In this document: one piece after another, positions 19,637-28,591 of the stretch | Layout of the letters: each line of letters begins with the position of its first letter | Position numbering within the stretch: the stretch's first letter is position 1 | Assembly (NCBI RefSeq): GCF_004799285.1 | Contig: NZ_SSND01000001.1 | Location: 186,001 to 250,000 of the forward strand | Reading direction: 5' to 3' | Length of the DNA: 64,000 bases | Source of the DNA: Aliigemmobacter aestuarii | Lineage (GTDB): Bacteria; Pseudomonadota; Alphaproteobacteria; Rhodobacterales; Rhodobacteraceae | Translations under genes and position numbers: made by a program | Notes under the pieces: model-generated | The model's input: only the letters and a program-made list of their open reading frames with translations | What the model was told of the DNA's origin: nothing | Databases searched by the model: none

Positions 19637-22600
19637 TCAAGCGTCGGGCAATGCGACCCTCTGGAATGGCCCCGGCCCGAAGCTTTCGGACACCTGCGCG
19701 ACACGCGCAACCGCGCCTGCCTCGATGGCATCCTCAGCCTGCATCGCGGCGGTGTAGGTCCATGATGGGTCCGTCACGGTGACTTCGCGCACCGTTGCCC
19801 CGCCCCTCCTGATCTGCACCAGGTATTCCTCACGCACCTCGCCCAGGGGCACCTCGCGCGGTCGCCAGCTATCGCCTCCGATACGCGTTCGCCGGACCCA
19901 GTTCAGACGGATGTCGCCTCCGCCTCCCCGCCGCGCCATCAGGTGGCAGGGCCGGTAAGGGCGAAGCCCGATCCCCTCGAACGCCTCGATCCGGTGAACA
20001 ATCGCCGGATCGTCATACCCCAGGGCTGCCGGGCCAATCCGGAAATGCCGTTCAAGCGCAACCGCGCCTTCGGAAATCACCAGTTGCCGCAGGGCATCGT
20101 CCAACAGCACCACCCGGCTTCCCGCGGGCCAGACCTGCGGCATGTCGGCATCCGTCCCCAATTGCCCCCGTAAACGGTTCCGCAGCCGATAGGTCAACGG
20201 GGCGATCAGTTCTGCGGTGCGGAACTGGAAAATCTCCCACCCGGCCACCCCACCACCACCGATCGCGATCGCGTTGGCGCCGTTCAGAACCGCGCTCTCG
20301 CCCCTCGATTGCAGCATTCCGCCGAAAAGCCGCACCTCCAGATCCTCGCCCCGGTCCCACAAACCAGCCCGCGCGGCACGCAACGGCGATTGCGTCACGC
20401 CGATGCTGGCCGAGGCCGACAACGTCAGATCATGCCTGTAACCGTCATCTTCCGGCGCGCTCCAGACGGCGACCGCGCCCGGCCAGGGCCGGGCAGACAC
20501 GGCGACGTAGGGCGCATGAGGCGCGGCATCCTCGGACAGGATCGGCAGGTCGAGGAAGACAGGGTTGACCGGCATCGGGGCCACGAAAGGGCGCGGCACG
20601 CCCCGCTCGTCCGCCGCATCGCTTGGCTGATAGACCGCAGGCTCGACCCGGACCGCATCGATCACCTGCCATTCGCCCCTCTCCACCCGGTCGATGCGGT
20701 ATCGCAGCCCGTCCAGCGAAACGACATCGCCGCATCCGATCCGCCCATCCGAAGGCGGCAGCGCAAAACGGCAGGTGTCGCGCGCAACGCGTGCCTCGGA
20801 CAGCCAGCGTTCGGCGATACCCCGCGCCTCGGGCGCGGTCAGGACCAGCGGCAGGTCGGTCTGTGACACGCCCGCGCTTCCGTCTTCGGCAAGGATCGCC
20901 TCGGCCTGGCGCAACTCGAAATCACCCTCGGCCCCGACAAAGCCAAGGCGCACCTTTCCCGCGGTCTCCGCCTCGGCCAGGCGCGCGCGGATCACCCCTC
21001 CCTCGACGTCCGGATCCACAGCCAGTGCGGGCGGGGACAACCCATGATCCACAAGACCGTCCCGCATGCGGAAAGTCAGCCGGCCCCCCTGCTCGGTCGC
21101 ATCGAACCCGAAGGCCTGCATCAGAGGTTGCAGCGCCGCACGCGCGGACTGGACATCGTTCACCCAGTATCCGCGCACCACGCCCCGCAGGTCGGACACA
21201 TCGGCATTCAGGATCCCGGCCCAGGAACAGATCTCGGCCACCACGGCCGCCAGCGGCTGGTTCGTCGACCGCCCGGTGATCCAGTGACCGCGCGCGTAGT
21301 TGTCGCCGTCACCCCAGACGTCGATCAGATTCGGAAACTGCGGGAACGGCCGCGCATCCCAGGTCCAGACATGGGCGCGCGACATGTCGACCATCCGCCC
21401 GGCGAAGTAGGGCGAGACCGGGTTCGCGCCCGGTTCGGCCCAGAATTCGTGGTACGCCCGCAGATACTGCATCTGGATCAGGTCATCGCGCCGTCCGTTC
21501 GAGAACTTTGGCAGCCTCGACTCCGACGACTTCGGATCAAGGAATTTGTTGGGCTGGTTGGTGCCCTTCTCGATGGCCGCGCAACCGTATTCGGTGAAGC
21601 GGATCGGTTTCGACTTCGGCACCCAGGGCGTCGCAACCGCCTGCCTGACACCGCCGCGCCGTTCGAAATGCTCCCGCGACCACCAGTTCTTCAGGTCCTT
21701 GTAGCGAAAGATCCAGGGCTCGCCATGCGCGCCGTCCTCGATCGGCTTGCGGTTTTGCGCCCGTTCGGCTTCGGGGCTGTCATAGTACCAGTCAAAGCCC
21801 TCGCCCCCCGCAATGTTCGCCTTCAGATAATCGAGGTTGTGGATCGATCCCCAGGATGCGTCTGCATGCGCCTCTCCATCGCGCCAGTCGGACAGCGGCA
21901 TGTAATTGTCGATCCCGATGAAGTCGATGTTCGGATCGGCCCAAAGCGGATCAAGGTGGAAATAGACGTTCCGGCCGGAGTGATAGCCGAAATACTCCGT
22001 CCAGTCGGCGGCATAGCTCAGCTTCACATCAGGCCCGAGGATCGCCCGCACCTCGGTCGCCAACTGGCGCAGCGCATCAACTGCGGGAAACGTGTCGCCA
22101 GCCCCGCGGATCTGCGTCAGCGCCACCATTTCCGAACCGATGCAGAAGGCATCCACCCCGCCCGCGGCCGCGCAAAGATGCGCATAATGCAGGATGAACC
22201 GCCGGTATCGCCACTCCTCCGGCCCCGAATAGACCACCGTTTCCCCGTCCCGCGCGAAATCCCCCGGCTGGGCCGTGCCCATGAAGTCGGCAACCTGCGC
22301 CTCGGCGGCCGCGGTCCGATCGGGCGATCCTTCCCGACCAGGCGCCCGAGAAAGCGTGATCCGCCCGCGCCACGGTAGAACCGGCTGGTTCGCAGCCCCG
22401 GTCCAGGGATCGGGCAATCCGTTTTCCTTCCATTGCTCCATCAGGATGAACGGATAGAACATCACCTCCTTGCCGGAGGCCCGGATCGCACGGATCGCCT
22501 GGATCACGGACGCATCCGAAGGCGTGCCGCCATAGATCGACCGGCCGTCCTCGCGGATCACCTCTTGCGCGGCACTCCGCGGCAATCCGCAGACCTGCCA

Positions 22601-23536
22601 GGGCATCCCCTCGCCATCGCGCTGGACCTGCTCCACCTTCGGCTCGACCAGACACTGCCCGCACCGCAGATCGCTTCCGAACCAGGACACCACCAACGAA
22701 ACCGACCCCACATTCGGCAGCTCGCGGTCCAGTTGCCGCATGGACTCGACGAAATCCGGTCGCCCGGCGGGTGAATTGACATTCGCCGACCGGTTGACGC
22801 CGGGATCCTCGCTGTAATGCACCGGCGCCGTGGCCAGCGAATATTCGCCCGTTCCCGGTATCAGCGCCACGGCCCGTACGGCCTCGTGCAGCGATGTCAC
22901 CGCCCCCGTTGCCGGGCCCTGCGCCCGCCGGATCACCTCGAAACTGAACTGCGGCACCCTGTTGCCGAAGGCGGCCAGTTCCAGATCCTCGAAGACAACA
23001 TAGGCGATGCCGCGATAGGCAGGCGCGGCCCCCACCCCTTCCACGGCCTCGATCTTGGGATCGGGAAGCTGGGTTTCCCCGCCGCGATAGACGCGCATCG
23101 TGACCCTCGACGGTGCGATCTCCACACCGTCGGCCCAGACCCGACCGACCCCGGCGATCACCCCTTCGCACAGGGCCACGGCCAGTGACACGCTATAGGT
23201 GTATTCCACCGTGCGCGGCCTCGGCGCGCCTTTCCCGCCGCCGCTTTCATTCCGCGTCTCGCGGAAACGCGTGGCCCAGATCACCTGCCCCGCGATGCGC
23301 ACGCGGCCAAAGACACGGCCCACGGCTGCCCCCTCGCTGGCGCCCATCAGGCGGAACCGGTCGACCCGTCCGACCTCGACGGCCTCTGATCCGGCACCCA
23401 GCAAGAGCTGATCTAGCGCGCGGCCCAGGGTCGCCCCGACCGCACGGCCGATCACCGCGCCGGACAGCCCCAGAACCGTGCCGCCAAACCCGGAACCGAC
23501 TGCGGCCCCCGCGGCAGAAAGCAGAATCGTCGCCAT
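19637..23536 (-). CDS. GTA g15: host-specificity/hub 'megatron' tail protein with TIM-barrel domain
   Basis: This 1299-residue protein is the largest of the cluster and corresponds to RcGTA g15 (rcc01698). It begins with a Gly/Ala-rich hydrophobic stretch (residues about 1-45, 'AAGAAVGSGFGGTVLGLSGAVIGRAVGATLG'). A glycoside-hydrolase-like TIM-barrel region spans about 420-720 ('DWTEYFGYHSGRNVYFHLDPLWADPNIDFIGIDNYMPLSDWRDG'). It continues with baseplate/tail-fibre-like domains to a C-terminal receptor-proximal part. In RcGTA it forms the central hub of the baseplate that contacts and penetrates the recipient envelope. It follows g14 by 4 bp and is the last structural gene here. The length close to the RcGTA protein and the lack of internal stops argue for an intact gene. 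Confidence 0.93.
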   Translation of the reverse strand: MATILLSAAGAAVGSGFGGTVLGLSGAVIGRAVGATLGRALDQLLLGAGSEAVEVGRVDRFRLMGASEGAAVGRVFGRVRIAGQVIWATRFRETRNESGGGKGAPRPRTVEYTYSVSLAVALCEGVIAGVGRVWADGVEIAPSRVTMRVYRGGETQLPDPKIEAVEGVGAAPAYRGIAYVVFEDLELAAFGNRVPQFSFEVIRRAQGPATGAVTSLHEAVRAVALIPGTGEYSLATAPVHYSEDPGVNRSANVNSPAGRPDFVESMRQLDRELPNVGSVSLVVSWFGSDLRCGQCLVEPKVEQVQRDGEGMPWQVCGLPRSAAQEVIREDGRSIYGGTPSDASVIQAIRAIRASGKEVMFYPFILMEQWKENGLPDPWTGAANQPVLPWRGRITLSRAPGREGSPDRTAAAEAQVADFMGTAQPGDFARDGETVVYSGPEEWRYRRFILHYAHLCAAAGGVDAFCIGSEMVALTQIRGAGDTFPAVDALRQLATEVRAILGPDVKLSYAADWTEYFGYHSGRNVYFHLDPLWADPNIDFIGIDNYMPLSDWRDGEAHADASWGSIHNLDYLKANIAGGEGFDWYYDSPEAERAQNRKPIEDGAHGEPWIFRYKDLKNWWSREHFERRGGVRQAVATPWVPKSKPIRFTEYGCAAIEKGTNQPNKFLDPKSSESRLPKFSNGRRDDLIQMQYLRAYHEFWAEPGANPVSPYFAGRMVDMSRAHVWTWDARPFPQFPNLIDVWGDGDNYARGHWITGRSTNQPLAAVVAEICSWAGILNADVSDLRGVVRGYWVNDVQSARAALQPLMQAFGFDATEQGGRLTFRMRDGLVDHGLSPPALAVDPDVEGGVIRARLAEAETAGKVRLGFVGAEGDFELRQAEAILAEDGSAGVSQTDLPLVLTAPEARGIAERWLSEARVARDTCRFALPPSDGRIGCGDVVSLDGLRYRIDRVERGEWQVIDAVRVEPAVYQPSDAADERGVPRPFVAPMPVNPVFLDLPILSEDAAPHAPYVAVSARPWPGAVAVWSAPEDDGYRHDLTLSASASIGVTQSPLRAARAGLWDRGEDLEVRLFGGMLQSRGESAVLNGANAIAIGGGGVAGWEIFQFRTAELIAPLTYRLRNRLRGQLGTDADMPQVWPAGSRVVLLDDALRQLVISEGAVALERHFRIGPAALGYDDPAIVHRIEAFEGIGLRPYRPCHLMARRGGGGDIRLNWVRRTRIGGDSWRPREVPLGEVREEYLVQIRRGGATVREVTVTDPSWTYTAAMQAEDAIEAGAVARVAQVSESFGPGPFQRVALPDA

Positions 23537-23540
23537 CGTC

Positions 23541-23987
23541 TCAACCCTTCTCCTGCGGGAACTCGAACCGGGCCACCAGCCGACGCGCCCAGGGCTCCGA
23601 CAACGGGCTGTCGATCACCCCGTGCCCGGTATAGGCGTGGATGAACCGCGGCTCCGCCCCCGTGGCCGACTGCACGCCCAGATGCTTGGCCACAGCCCCT
23701 TCGCGCATGCGAAACAGCAGGACATCCCCGACCGCCGCCTCATCCGGCGCCTTCGGAACCAGCCAGAGCCGCGCCGCCTCCCAGAGGTCCTCGCGCCCGC
23801 CCGCCTCGGACCAGTCCATCGTATAGGCGGGAACCGCGACAGGCTCCGGGCCGATCACCTCGCGCCAGATGCCGCGCAGCAGGCCCAGGCAATCCGCCCC
23901 AGCCCCCCTGGCAGATGCCTGATGCACATAGGGGGTTCCAAGCCAACCGCGCGCCGCCGTGACCACACGTTCTGCGACCACAGTCAT
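23541..23987 (-). CDS. GTA g14: NlpC/P60-type peptidase of the tail tip
   Basis: This 148-residue NlpC/P60 cysteine peptidase is homologous to RcGTA g14 (rcc01697). The catalytic Cys is in 'ARGAGADCLGLLRGIWREV' near residue 33, and the catalytic His in 'VAKHLGVQS' near residue 101, with a further polar residue in 'FIHAYTGHGVIDS'. It likely degrades peptidoglycan during particle entry. The start overlaps the g13 stop by 4 bp (ATGA) and g15 begins 4 bp after its stop. This coupling is typical of the compact GTA operon. Confidence 0.93.
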   Translation of the reverse strand: MTVVAERVVTAARGWLGTPYVHQASARGAGADCLGLLRGIWREVIGPEPVAVPAYTMDWSEAGGREDLWEAARLWLVPKAPDEAAVGDVLLFRMREGAVAKHLGVQSATGAEPRFIHAYTGHGVIDSPLSEPWARRLVARFEFPQEKG

Positions 23988-24868
23988 GGGCGCACCCCGC
24001 CACCGTCATTCACCCCGTTGATCGACGGGAAGGTGGTCAGCCAATCCTCGCCCGGAATATGCGGAAACCCCCGGAAATTCAGGAAATTCGCGAACTTCGC
24101 CCGGCAGGTGTCGGCCCGCTTGTCGCAGCCTGCGGTCAGCCGCACGCGATCGCCCGCGCGCAGGTCGGCCACCACGTCCTGCCAAAGCTCGACCGTCCGC
24201 AGCCGTCCCTGCCGCCGATCGCCCTTGACGACCGCCGTTACGCCCGCAGCGGCACCGTCAAGCACCTCAAGGCGTCCCCTCTCGAACCAGCGGTCCTCGT
24301 GTTCCGGCCCGTCGCGGAGGGTCAGAAACCGTCCGTCAACGATGCTTGCGATCTCGACCACCGCAGAAAAGGCCGGTCGGGTCAGGTCCACCCCGCAGGC
24401 GCCGTCGCCCAGAACGGCCCCGCAATCCGTCTGATAGGCACGACCGTCGGGCACGTTCAGCGCCTCGGCCAGACCACGGAACTCGGCCCGGAAGGCCTCC
24501 CCTTCCCGGACGATCTCGCCCACGTGGCCCCGGAACAGGATCACGCGTTCGAGGGGCCGCGCCCAGTTGACCAGCCAGCACCGGACCTCGGCACCGTCGA
24601 ACCGGCCGGCGAGGATATCCCGCTCCTCCAGCGCCTCCGACATCAGCGCGCCCAGAACCTCGGTGTTGTTCACCGCCAGCCCCGTGACCTGCGCGATCGC
24701 CCGACCGCTCACCCCGGTCTCGGCGCGGAACACCGTGCCCTCGAATTTCAGATCCCGGTCATGGTCTGTGAACCCGAAGACCGTCCCGTCACGCCGCGCA
24801 ATGCGCCAGGCCCGGCACAGCGTCGTGGTGCCGCTCTTCAGATGGTCGTCCAGCAGGTCCCAGCTCAT
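23984..24868 (-). CDS. GTA g13: DUF2163 tail hub protein
   Basis: This 294-residue member of the DUF2163/phage BR0599 family corresponds to RcGTA g13 (rcc01696). Characteristic segments are 'TTTLCRAWRIARRDGTVFGFTDHDRDLKFEGTVF' at the N-terminus and the Cys-rich end 'VRLTAGCDKRADTCRAKFANFLNFRGFPHIPGEDWL'. That C-terminal Cys motif is the hallmark of this tail-hub family and may bind an iron-sulfur cluster or other metal in the baseplate (known for the RcGTA structure only in outline, so treated as inference). It overlaps g12 upstream and g14 downstream by 4 bp. Confidence 0.92.
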   Translation of the reverse strand: MSWDLLDDHLKSGTTTLCRAWRIARRDGTVFGFTDHDRDLKFEGTVFRAETGVSGRAIAQVTGLAVNNTEVLGALMSEALEERDILAGRFDGAEVRCWLVNWARPLERVILFRGHVGEIVREGEAFRAEFRGLAEALNVPDGRAYQTDCGAVLGDGACGVDLTRPAFSAVVEIASIVDGRFLTLRDGPEHEDRWFERGRLEVLDGAAAGVTAVVKGDRRQGRLRTVELWQDVVADLRAGDRVRLTAGCDKRADTCRAKFANFLNFRGFPHIPGEDWLTTFPSINGVNDGGGVRP

Positions 24869-25500
24869 GCGATGCGGACCTCCACCACGGGCACGCTCGG
24901 GACATCGCCCGCACGGAATGACGCCACCGACACCTGGATGCGGTCCGTGTCGAACCTGACCGGCACATCGAACTCGAACCCCGCGCGCACCTCGGTGCCG
25001 ACGTCGGGCGCATGATCAAAGATGATCTCTCCCCGGTTCGGATCCACCGTATACTCGACGCCAAGGATCTTGGGGTCGCCCGCGACCGCTGCCAGAACCG
25101 TTCCGGCGACGGCCTTAGCGATCGGACGCACATAGCTTTGCCCGCCCGAGGCATAGGTCTTCCGCAACTGAAAGACCTTCGTCATGCCATCCCCGGTGCC
25201 GATCACCTGATCCAGGGGCGAGGGCTCGACCGAGGCCGCGCAGGATTTGTAATCGGCCCAATCCTTCCAGCGAAAGGCGTGCAACTGCCCCCGCCGCGCC
25301 TCGAAGAAGGCAATCAGAACCTCGACATCATCCAGCGACCGCAGACCCAGACCGGCATCATACCGCCGCCGGGAATGGGCCCAGGGGCTGTTGCGTTCCT
25401 CGAACCCGTTGACCAGCGTCACGATATCCGTGCGCCGCTCCGGCCCGCCGACCGAACCGAAGCTCAGCGACGCAGGAAACCGGACTTCATGAAAGGCCAT
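24865..25500 (-). CDS. GTA g12: DUF2460 distal tail protein
   Basis: This 211-residue DUF2460 protein corresponds to RcGTA g12 (rcc01695), the distal tail ring joining tail tube and baseplate. The N-terminus 'MAFHEVRFPASLSFGSVGGPERRTDIVTLVNGFEERNSPWAHSRRRYDAGLGLRSLDDVEVLIAFFEARRG...' carries the conserved W-x-x-x-R-R-x-[YF] motif. 'LHAFRWKDWADYKSC' is a second conserved block. It lies 8 bp downstream of g11 and overlaps g13 by 4 bp. Confidence 0.93.
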   Translation of the reverse strand: MAFHEVRFPASLSFGSVGGPERRTDIVTLVNGFEERNSPWAHSRRRYDAGLGLRSLDDVEVLIAFFEARRGQLHAFRWKDWADYKSCAASVEPSPLDQVIGTGDGMTKVFQLRKTYASGGQSYVRPIAKAVAGTVLAAVAGDPKILGVEYTVDPNRGEIIFDHAPDVGTEVRAGFEFDVPVRFDTDRIQVSVASFRAGDVPSVPVVEVRIA

Positions 25501-25508
25501 GTCTCACC

Positions 25509-26165
25509 TCACCTGTTGCGCTGGCCACGCGCCAGGGCGCGCGCCGCCTGTGCCGCGATCTGCGACTGGCTGCGCTGAAAGCCCGCCACATCCGGGGTTG
25601 CGATGTTCATCACGACGTTCACCGGACGCCCGCCACCGGACATCTGCACACCCAGACGCCCGTCGGCCGCACGGGCCAGCGGCATGATCGCCTCGGGGCC
25701 AGCCTCACCCATCAGGCCGCGCGCCCCCCCGCGCATCGGAAAGCTGACAGGCCCGCTCACGATCCCGCCCTTCGCGAAGGGCATGACGCGGCCCTGCGTG
25801 AAGGCCCCGCCCCTTTCAAAGGGCATCATCCCCGACAGAAGCCCGTTCATGCCCTCGGCAAGAAAACCGCCCACGGCCGCCTGCACGGGTTTCATGGCCA
25901 CGTTGTAAACCGTTTCGGCCATCGTCCGCGCGACACCGCGCAGCGCGTCCGACAGCTTCATGCCGTCGAACACCAGGCCGTCGAAGGCACGCCGCAATCC
26001 GCCCCCGATCCCCGTGGTCAGCGTGCCGACCTCGCGCCCGGTGAACACCAGACTGTCGCGCATCCTCGCCAGTTCGCCCTCGAAGGCCACCACCATGCCG
26101 GTCGTACCGGTCAACGTGGCCTCCAGCGCGTCAAGCTGATCCTTCAGCGTCTCGATCTCTGCCAT
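25509..26165 (-). CDS. GTA g11: tail tape-measure protein
   Basis: This 218-residue protein has an N-terminal coiled coil ('EIETLKDQLDALEATLTG') and a hydrophobic/Gly-rich central part ('TGIGGGLRRAFDGLVFDGMKLSDALRGVARTMAETVYNVAMKPVQAAVGGFLAEGMNGLLSGM'). The C-terminal part resembles lambda-family tape measure tails ('GRVMPFAKGGIVSGPVSFPMRGGARGLMGEAGPEAIMPLARAADGRLGVQ'). The short length matches RcGTA g11 and implies a short tail, because tail length scales with this protein. Its start overlaps g10.1 by 35 bp. Confidence 0.9.
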   Translation of the reverse strand: MAEIETLKDQLDALEATLTGTTGMVVAFEGELARMRDSLVFTGREVGTLTTGIGGGLRRAFDGLVFDGMKLSDALRGVARTMAETVYNVAMKPVQAAVGGFLAEGMNGLLSGMMPFERGGAFTQGRVMPFAKGGIVSGPVSFPMRGGARGLMGEAGPEAIMPLARAADGRLGVQMSGGGRPVNVVMNIATPDVAGFQRSQSQIAAQAARALARGQRNR

Positions 26166-26373
26166 TGCTCGCCTCCTGCTTCGCTGCCCGATCGATGTCG
26201 GGGAATGCCGCGGCCAGTTCCTCCAGCCGCGCGCGTGTCAGGGGCGGCGCCGCCTGTTCCGCCCCCAGCATGATCCGCAGTTCCGCCGGCGTCAGGCGCC
26301 AGAACTGATCCGGTGTCAGGCCAAGCCCGTGCATCCCGGCCCGCATCAGGCCCGGCCAGTCGATCCGCCTCAT
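26131..26373 (-). CDS. GTA g10.1: phage tail assembly chaperone-like protein
   Basis: This 80-residue protein corresponds to the small gene between g10 and g11 of RcGTA (rcc01693, tail assembly chaperone family). Conserved pattern 'GLGLTPDQFWRLTPAELRIMLGA' is the family core, where the tail protein partners bind. It starts inside the g10 stop (ATGA overlap) and runs 35 bp into g11. It probably acts with g10 in loading tube subunits on the tape measure. Confidence 0.88.
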   Translation of the reverse strand: MRRIDWPGLMRAGMHGLGLTPDQFWRLTPAELRIMLGAEQAAPPLTRARLEELAAAFPDIDRAAKQEASNGRDRDAEGSA

Positions 26374-26693
26374 GGCCGGTCCGGAACCGCGAAGGCGCGC
26401 GCCAGCAACTGCGCCGCAACCCGCGCCGCCTCCACCGGGCCGCCTGCGATGTCCGCCGTCATCAGGTCCCCGGCGGTTCCCGGCCAGCCGCCGCCGCGCA
26501 GGCCCGCCACGACCAGCGCCAGCACGTCGCGTGTCGAAAACCGGCCCGCCTCGAACCGCTCCGCAAGATCGATCAGGCCGCCCGTCTCAAGCGTCGCTTC
26601 CAGTTCGGCCAGCGCCCCAAGCGTTAACCTGGCCACCCGGCGCTGGCCATCGACCACTAGCGCGACCTCGCCCGCGTAAGGGTTCGCCATCAC
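26370..26693 (-). CDS. GTA g10: gene transfer agent family protein (tail assembly chaperone)
   Basis: This 107-residue protein of the GTA-gp10 family ('MMANPYAGEVALVVDGQRRVARLTLGALAELEATLETGGLIDLAERFEAGRFSTRDVLALVVAGLRGGG') corresponds to RcGTA rcc01692. The family is found almost only in GTA clusters and related siphophages and is thought to help tail-tube assembly. Overlaps g9 and g10.1 by 4 bp each, consistent with coordinated translation. Confidence 0.9.
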   Translation of the reverse strand: MMANPYAGEVALVVDGQRRVARLTLGALAELEATLETGGLIDLAERFEAGRFSTRDVLALVVAGLRGGGWPGTAGDLMTADIAGGPVEAARVAAQLLARAFAVPDRP

Positions 26694-27103
26694 AGCGCCG
26701 TAAACGTCAGCACCCCGGCCGAGGCCAGCGAGATTTCATAGGTCGCCTCGCCGTTGTGGCTGCCCGCATACTCGATCGCCGTGATCTGGAACGCCCCCTG
26801 CACCGTGCCGAAATCCGGGATGATCACCTGGAAATCCGGCGTTTCCCCTGCAAAGAAGATCTGCCGCGCGCGCTCATCTGTATCGGCGTCGCGAAACACC
26901 CCCGACCCGCTGATCGAGGCCGACCGCACCCCGGCGCCTGCCAGCAGTTCGCGCCATCCCCCCGCCGATTCCAGACTGGTCACATCCACCGTCTCGGCGT
27001 TGAAGCTGATCCGCGTCGCCCGCAGCCCCGCGATGGTTTCAAACTGACCGTCCCCGGTCAGGTCGAGCTTGACCAAAAGGTCCTTGCCGCTTTGCACAGC
27101 CAT
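26690..27103 (-). CDS. GTA g9: major tail tube protein
   Basis: This 137-residue protein of the TP901-1 major tail family is the RcGTA g9 homologue. It starts 'MAVQSGKDLLVKLDLTGDGQFETIAGLRATRISFNAETVDVTSLESAGGWRELLAGAGVRSASISGSGVF' and ends in a beta-rich 'GEATYEISLASAGVLTFTAL'. It forms hexameric rings stacked into the tail tube. It follows g8 after 87 bp, one of the larger internal gaps, and overlaps g10 by 4 bp. Confidence 0.93.
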   Translation of the reverse strand: MAVQSGKDLLVKLDLTGDGQFETIAGLRATRISFNAETVDVTSLESAGGWRELLAGAGVRSASISGSGVFRDADTDERARQIFFAGETPDFQVIIPDFGTVQGAFQITAIEYAGSHNGEATYEISLASAGVLTFTAL

Positions 27104-27190
27104 GACATTCTCCGATGTTCAGGAATGGCCCGGCGCGGGCCAACCGCCGCGCCGGACCGGATGGAATGGATCACCCGGTCTTGGGTCCGC

Positions 27191-27589
27191 TCAATCTTCG
27201 ATCCGGGCGCGAAAGGTCACATCGACCCGCCGGATCTCGCCCTCGTCCAGACGCCGCGCCACCGCCCGGGCAAAGCGCAAGGAAACCAGCCGACCGCGGG
27301 TCAGCGTCAGCGCCGCCCCGTCCAGCGCGTCGCAGATCGCGACGGCCACGACCTTTGCGGCCATGAAGCCCGCCGCATCCGAAATCACCGCCACCGCAAA
27401 GCGGTGTTCCGCCCCCGCGCCGGTCTTGTCCGAGGCTTCCGTCACCTCCTCGGGCCCGACCAGGACGAACAGCCCCGGCATCGGCCCGGGCGGCACCTGA
27501 TCGTGGATCGCCACCCCCGCCAGCGCCGGTTCCGCTGTCAACCGCTCATAGACCGCCACCTGCAGGGCCACTGCCGCGCCATAGCTCAT
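27191..27589 (-). CDS. GTA g8: DUF3168 tail terminator protein
   Basis: This 132-residue DUF3168 protein corresponds to RcGTA g8. It opens 'MSYGAAVALQVAVYERLTAEPALAGVAIHDQVPPG', the family's conserved helix and loop, and closes with a beta strand 'VDVTFRARIED'. It forms the ring that ends the tail tube and joins it to the head connector. Its start overlaps the g7 stop by 4 bp (ATGA). Confidence 0.92.
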   Translation of the reverse strand: MSYGAAVALQVAVYERLTAEPALAGVAIHDQVPPGPMPGLFVLVGPEEVTEASDKTGAGAEHRFAVAVISDAAGFMAAKVVAVAICDALDGAALTLTRGRLVSLRFARAVARRLDEGEIRRVDVTFRARIED

Positions 27590-27924
27590 GCCGGTTCCTC
27601 CTCGCGCGAAAAGCAGACCAGAACCCGGCCCGCCGGATCGGCCTCTGCAACGGCCTGAATCGCGAACACGCGCTGCCCCTCGCGAAAGCGCTGACCGGGC
27701 TCCGGGCGCGCGGTCGATCCAACCGGCGCGCCACGCACAAAGACGCGATAGGCCACGCTCGAAAGCGTGATTTCCTCACCCGCGGCCTCGCGGCCCGTTC
27801 CGGCCCGGATCTCCGCCCAGAGCGTTCCCAGGGCTTCCCAGGTCTCGGTGAACCCCCCGGCCCCATCCGGTGCGCGCACGACGCGCTCCAGCACCAGCCG
27901 CCGGCTGAAGTCGCGCCGCGTCAT
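27586..27924 (-). CDS. GTA g7: head closure (stopper) protein
   Basis: This 112-residue head-tail joining protein (Phage_H_T_join type) shows 'RRLVLERVVRAPDGAGGFTETWEALGTLWAEIRAGTGREAAGEEITLSSVAYRVFVR'. The ATG at 27924 overlaps the g6 stop as ATGA and matches the family N-terminus 'MTRRDFSRRL'; a start 11 codons earlier is possible but less likely. It closes the portal channel after DNA packaging. Confidence 0.9.
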   Translation of the reverse strand: MTRRDFSRRLVLERVVRAPDGAGGFTETWEALGTLWAEIRAGTGREAAGEEITLSSVAYRVFVRGAPVGSTARPEPGQRFREGQRVFAIQAVAEADPAGRVLVCFSREEEPA

Positions 27925-28517
27925 GCGCCGCCCCCCAGAACGCGCACCGTCCGCCAACGCTCGGTCAGCGCCAGAACCGCCGCGGGCATCCCGCCCGTGC
28001 CGTCGCCCGGATCATGGCGATTTTCGTGGAACTCGGCCGCAAGCAACAGCACCGCCTGTTGCAGATCGGGCGGAACCCCGCCCCAGTCCGCGCCGAAACC
28101 CGCGTCAAAGACCACCTCGGCCCGGCCGTCGTCCGGCACAAGGGGCAGTTGCACCCCCACGGCCAGAAGGCGCGGCCTATGGGTGTCGGCGGCCAGCCGG
28201 TAACGGTCGGGCGGCACGACCGTTTCGCCCCCCGCCGCATCGACCAACGTGACGGAAATGATCGCACCCACCGGGGCCACCGGCAGCGCCTGCGCCGCGC
28301 CGTCGCGCCAGTCCGACAGTTCCAGCAGGAACCGCCGCGAGATCAGCGCCTTCCCGATCCGCCCTTCGATCGCCGCCATCGCGGCGCGCAGATACCCTTC
28401 GATCAACCCGTCCTGAAGGCTGTCATCGGCAAATCCGCTGCCCAGCCGCAGATGATCCTTCAGCGCCGCCACCGGCAAAGCGCCGACCGGCACCGCCGTC
28501 TGTTCCGTCAGTCTCAT
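27921..28517 (-). CDS. GTA g6: head-tail connector (adaptor) protein
   Basis: This 198-residue gp6/gp15-like connector corresponds to RcGTA g6. It begins with the family pattern 'ALPVAALKDHLRLGSGFADDSLQDGLIEGYLRAAMAAIEGRIGKALISRRFLLEL' (helical bundle) and has a C-terminal helix 'PPDLQQAVLLLAAEFHENR'. It binds beneath the portal ring. It lies about 74 bp after the capsid gene and overlaps g7 by 4 bp. Confidence 0.92.
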   Translation of the reverse strand: MRLTEQTAVPVGALPVAALKDHLRLGSGFADDSLQDGLIEGYLRAAMAAIEGRIGKALISRRFLLELSDWRDGAAQALPVAPVGAIISVTLVDAAGGETVVPPDRYRLAADTHRPRLLAVGVQLPLVPDDGRAEVVFDAGFGADWGGVPPDLQQAVLLLAAEFHENRHDPGDGTGGMPAAVLALTERWRTVRVLGGGA

Positions 28518-28591
28518 GTCATCCCCCTAGACCAGCCGCAGATGGCCCGGCCCCGCTGCGACGCAGGGCCGGGCCTGTCGTTCCGCCCAGG

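Noticed and set aside
19446-19640. 64-codon frame starting at a TTG overlapping the g15 stop
   Set aside because: It runs through the likely GTA terminator hairpin, uses a weak start without a ribosome site, and encodes Arg/Pro/Leu-rich sequence with no known counterpart after g15 that I can verify.
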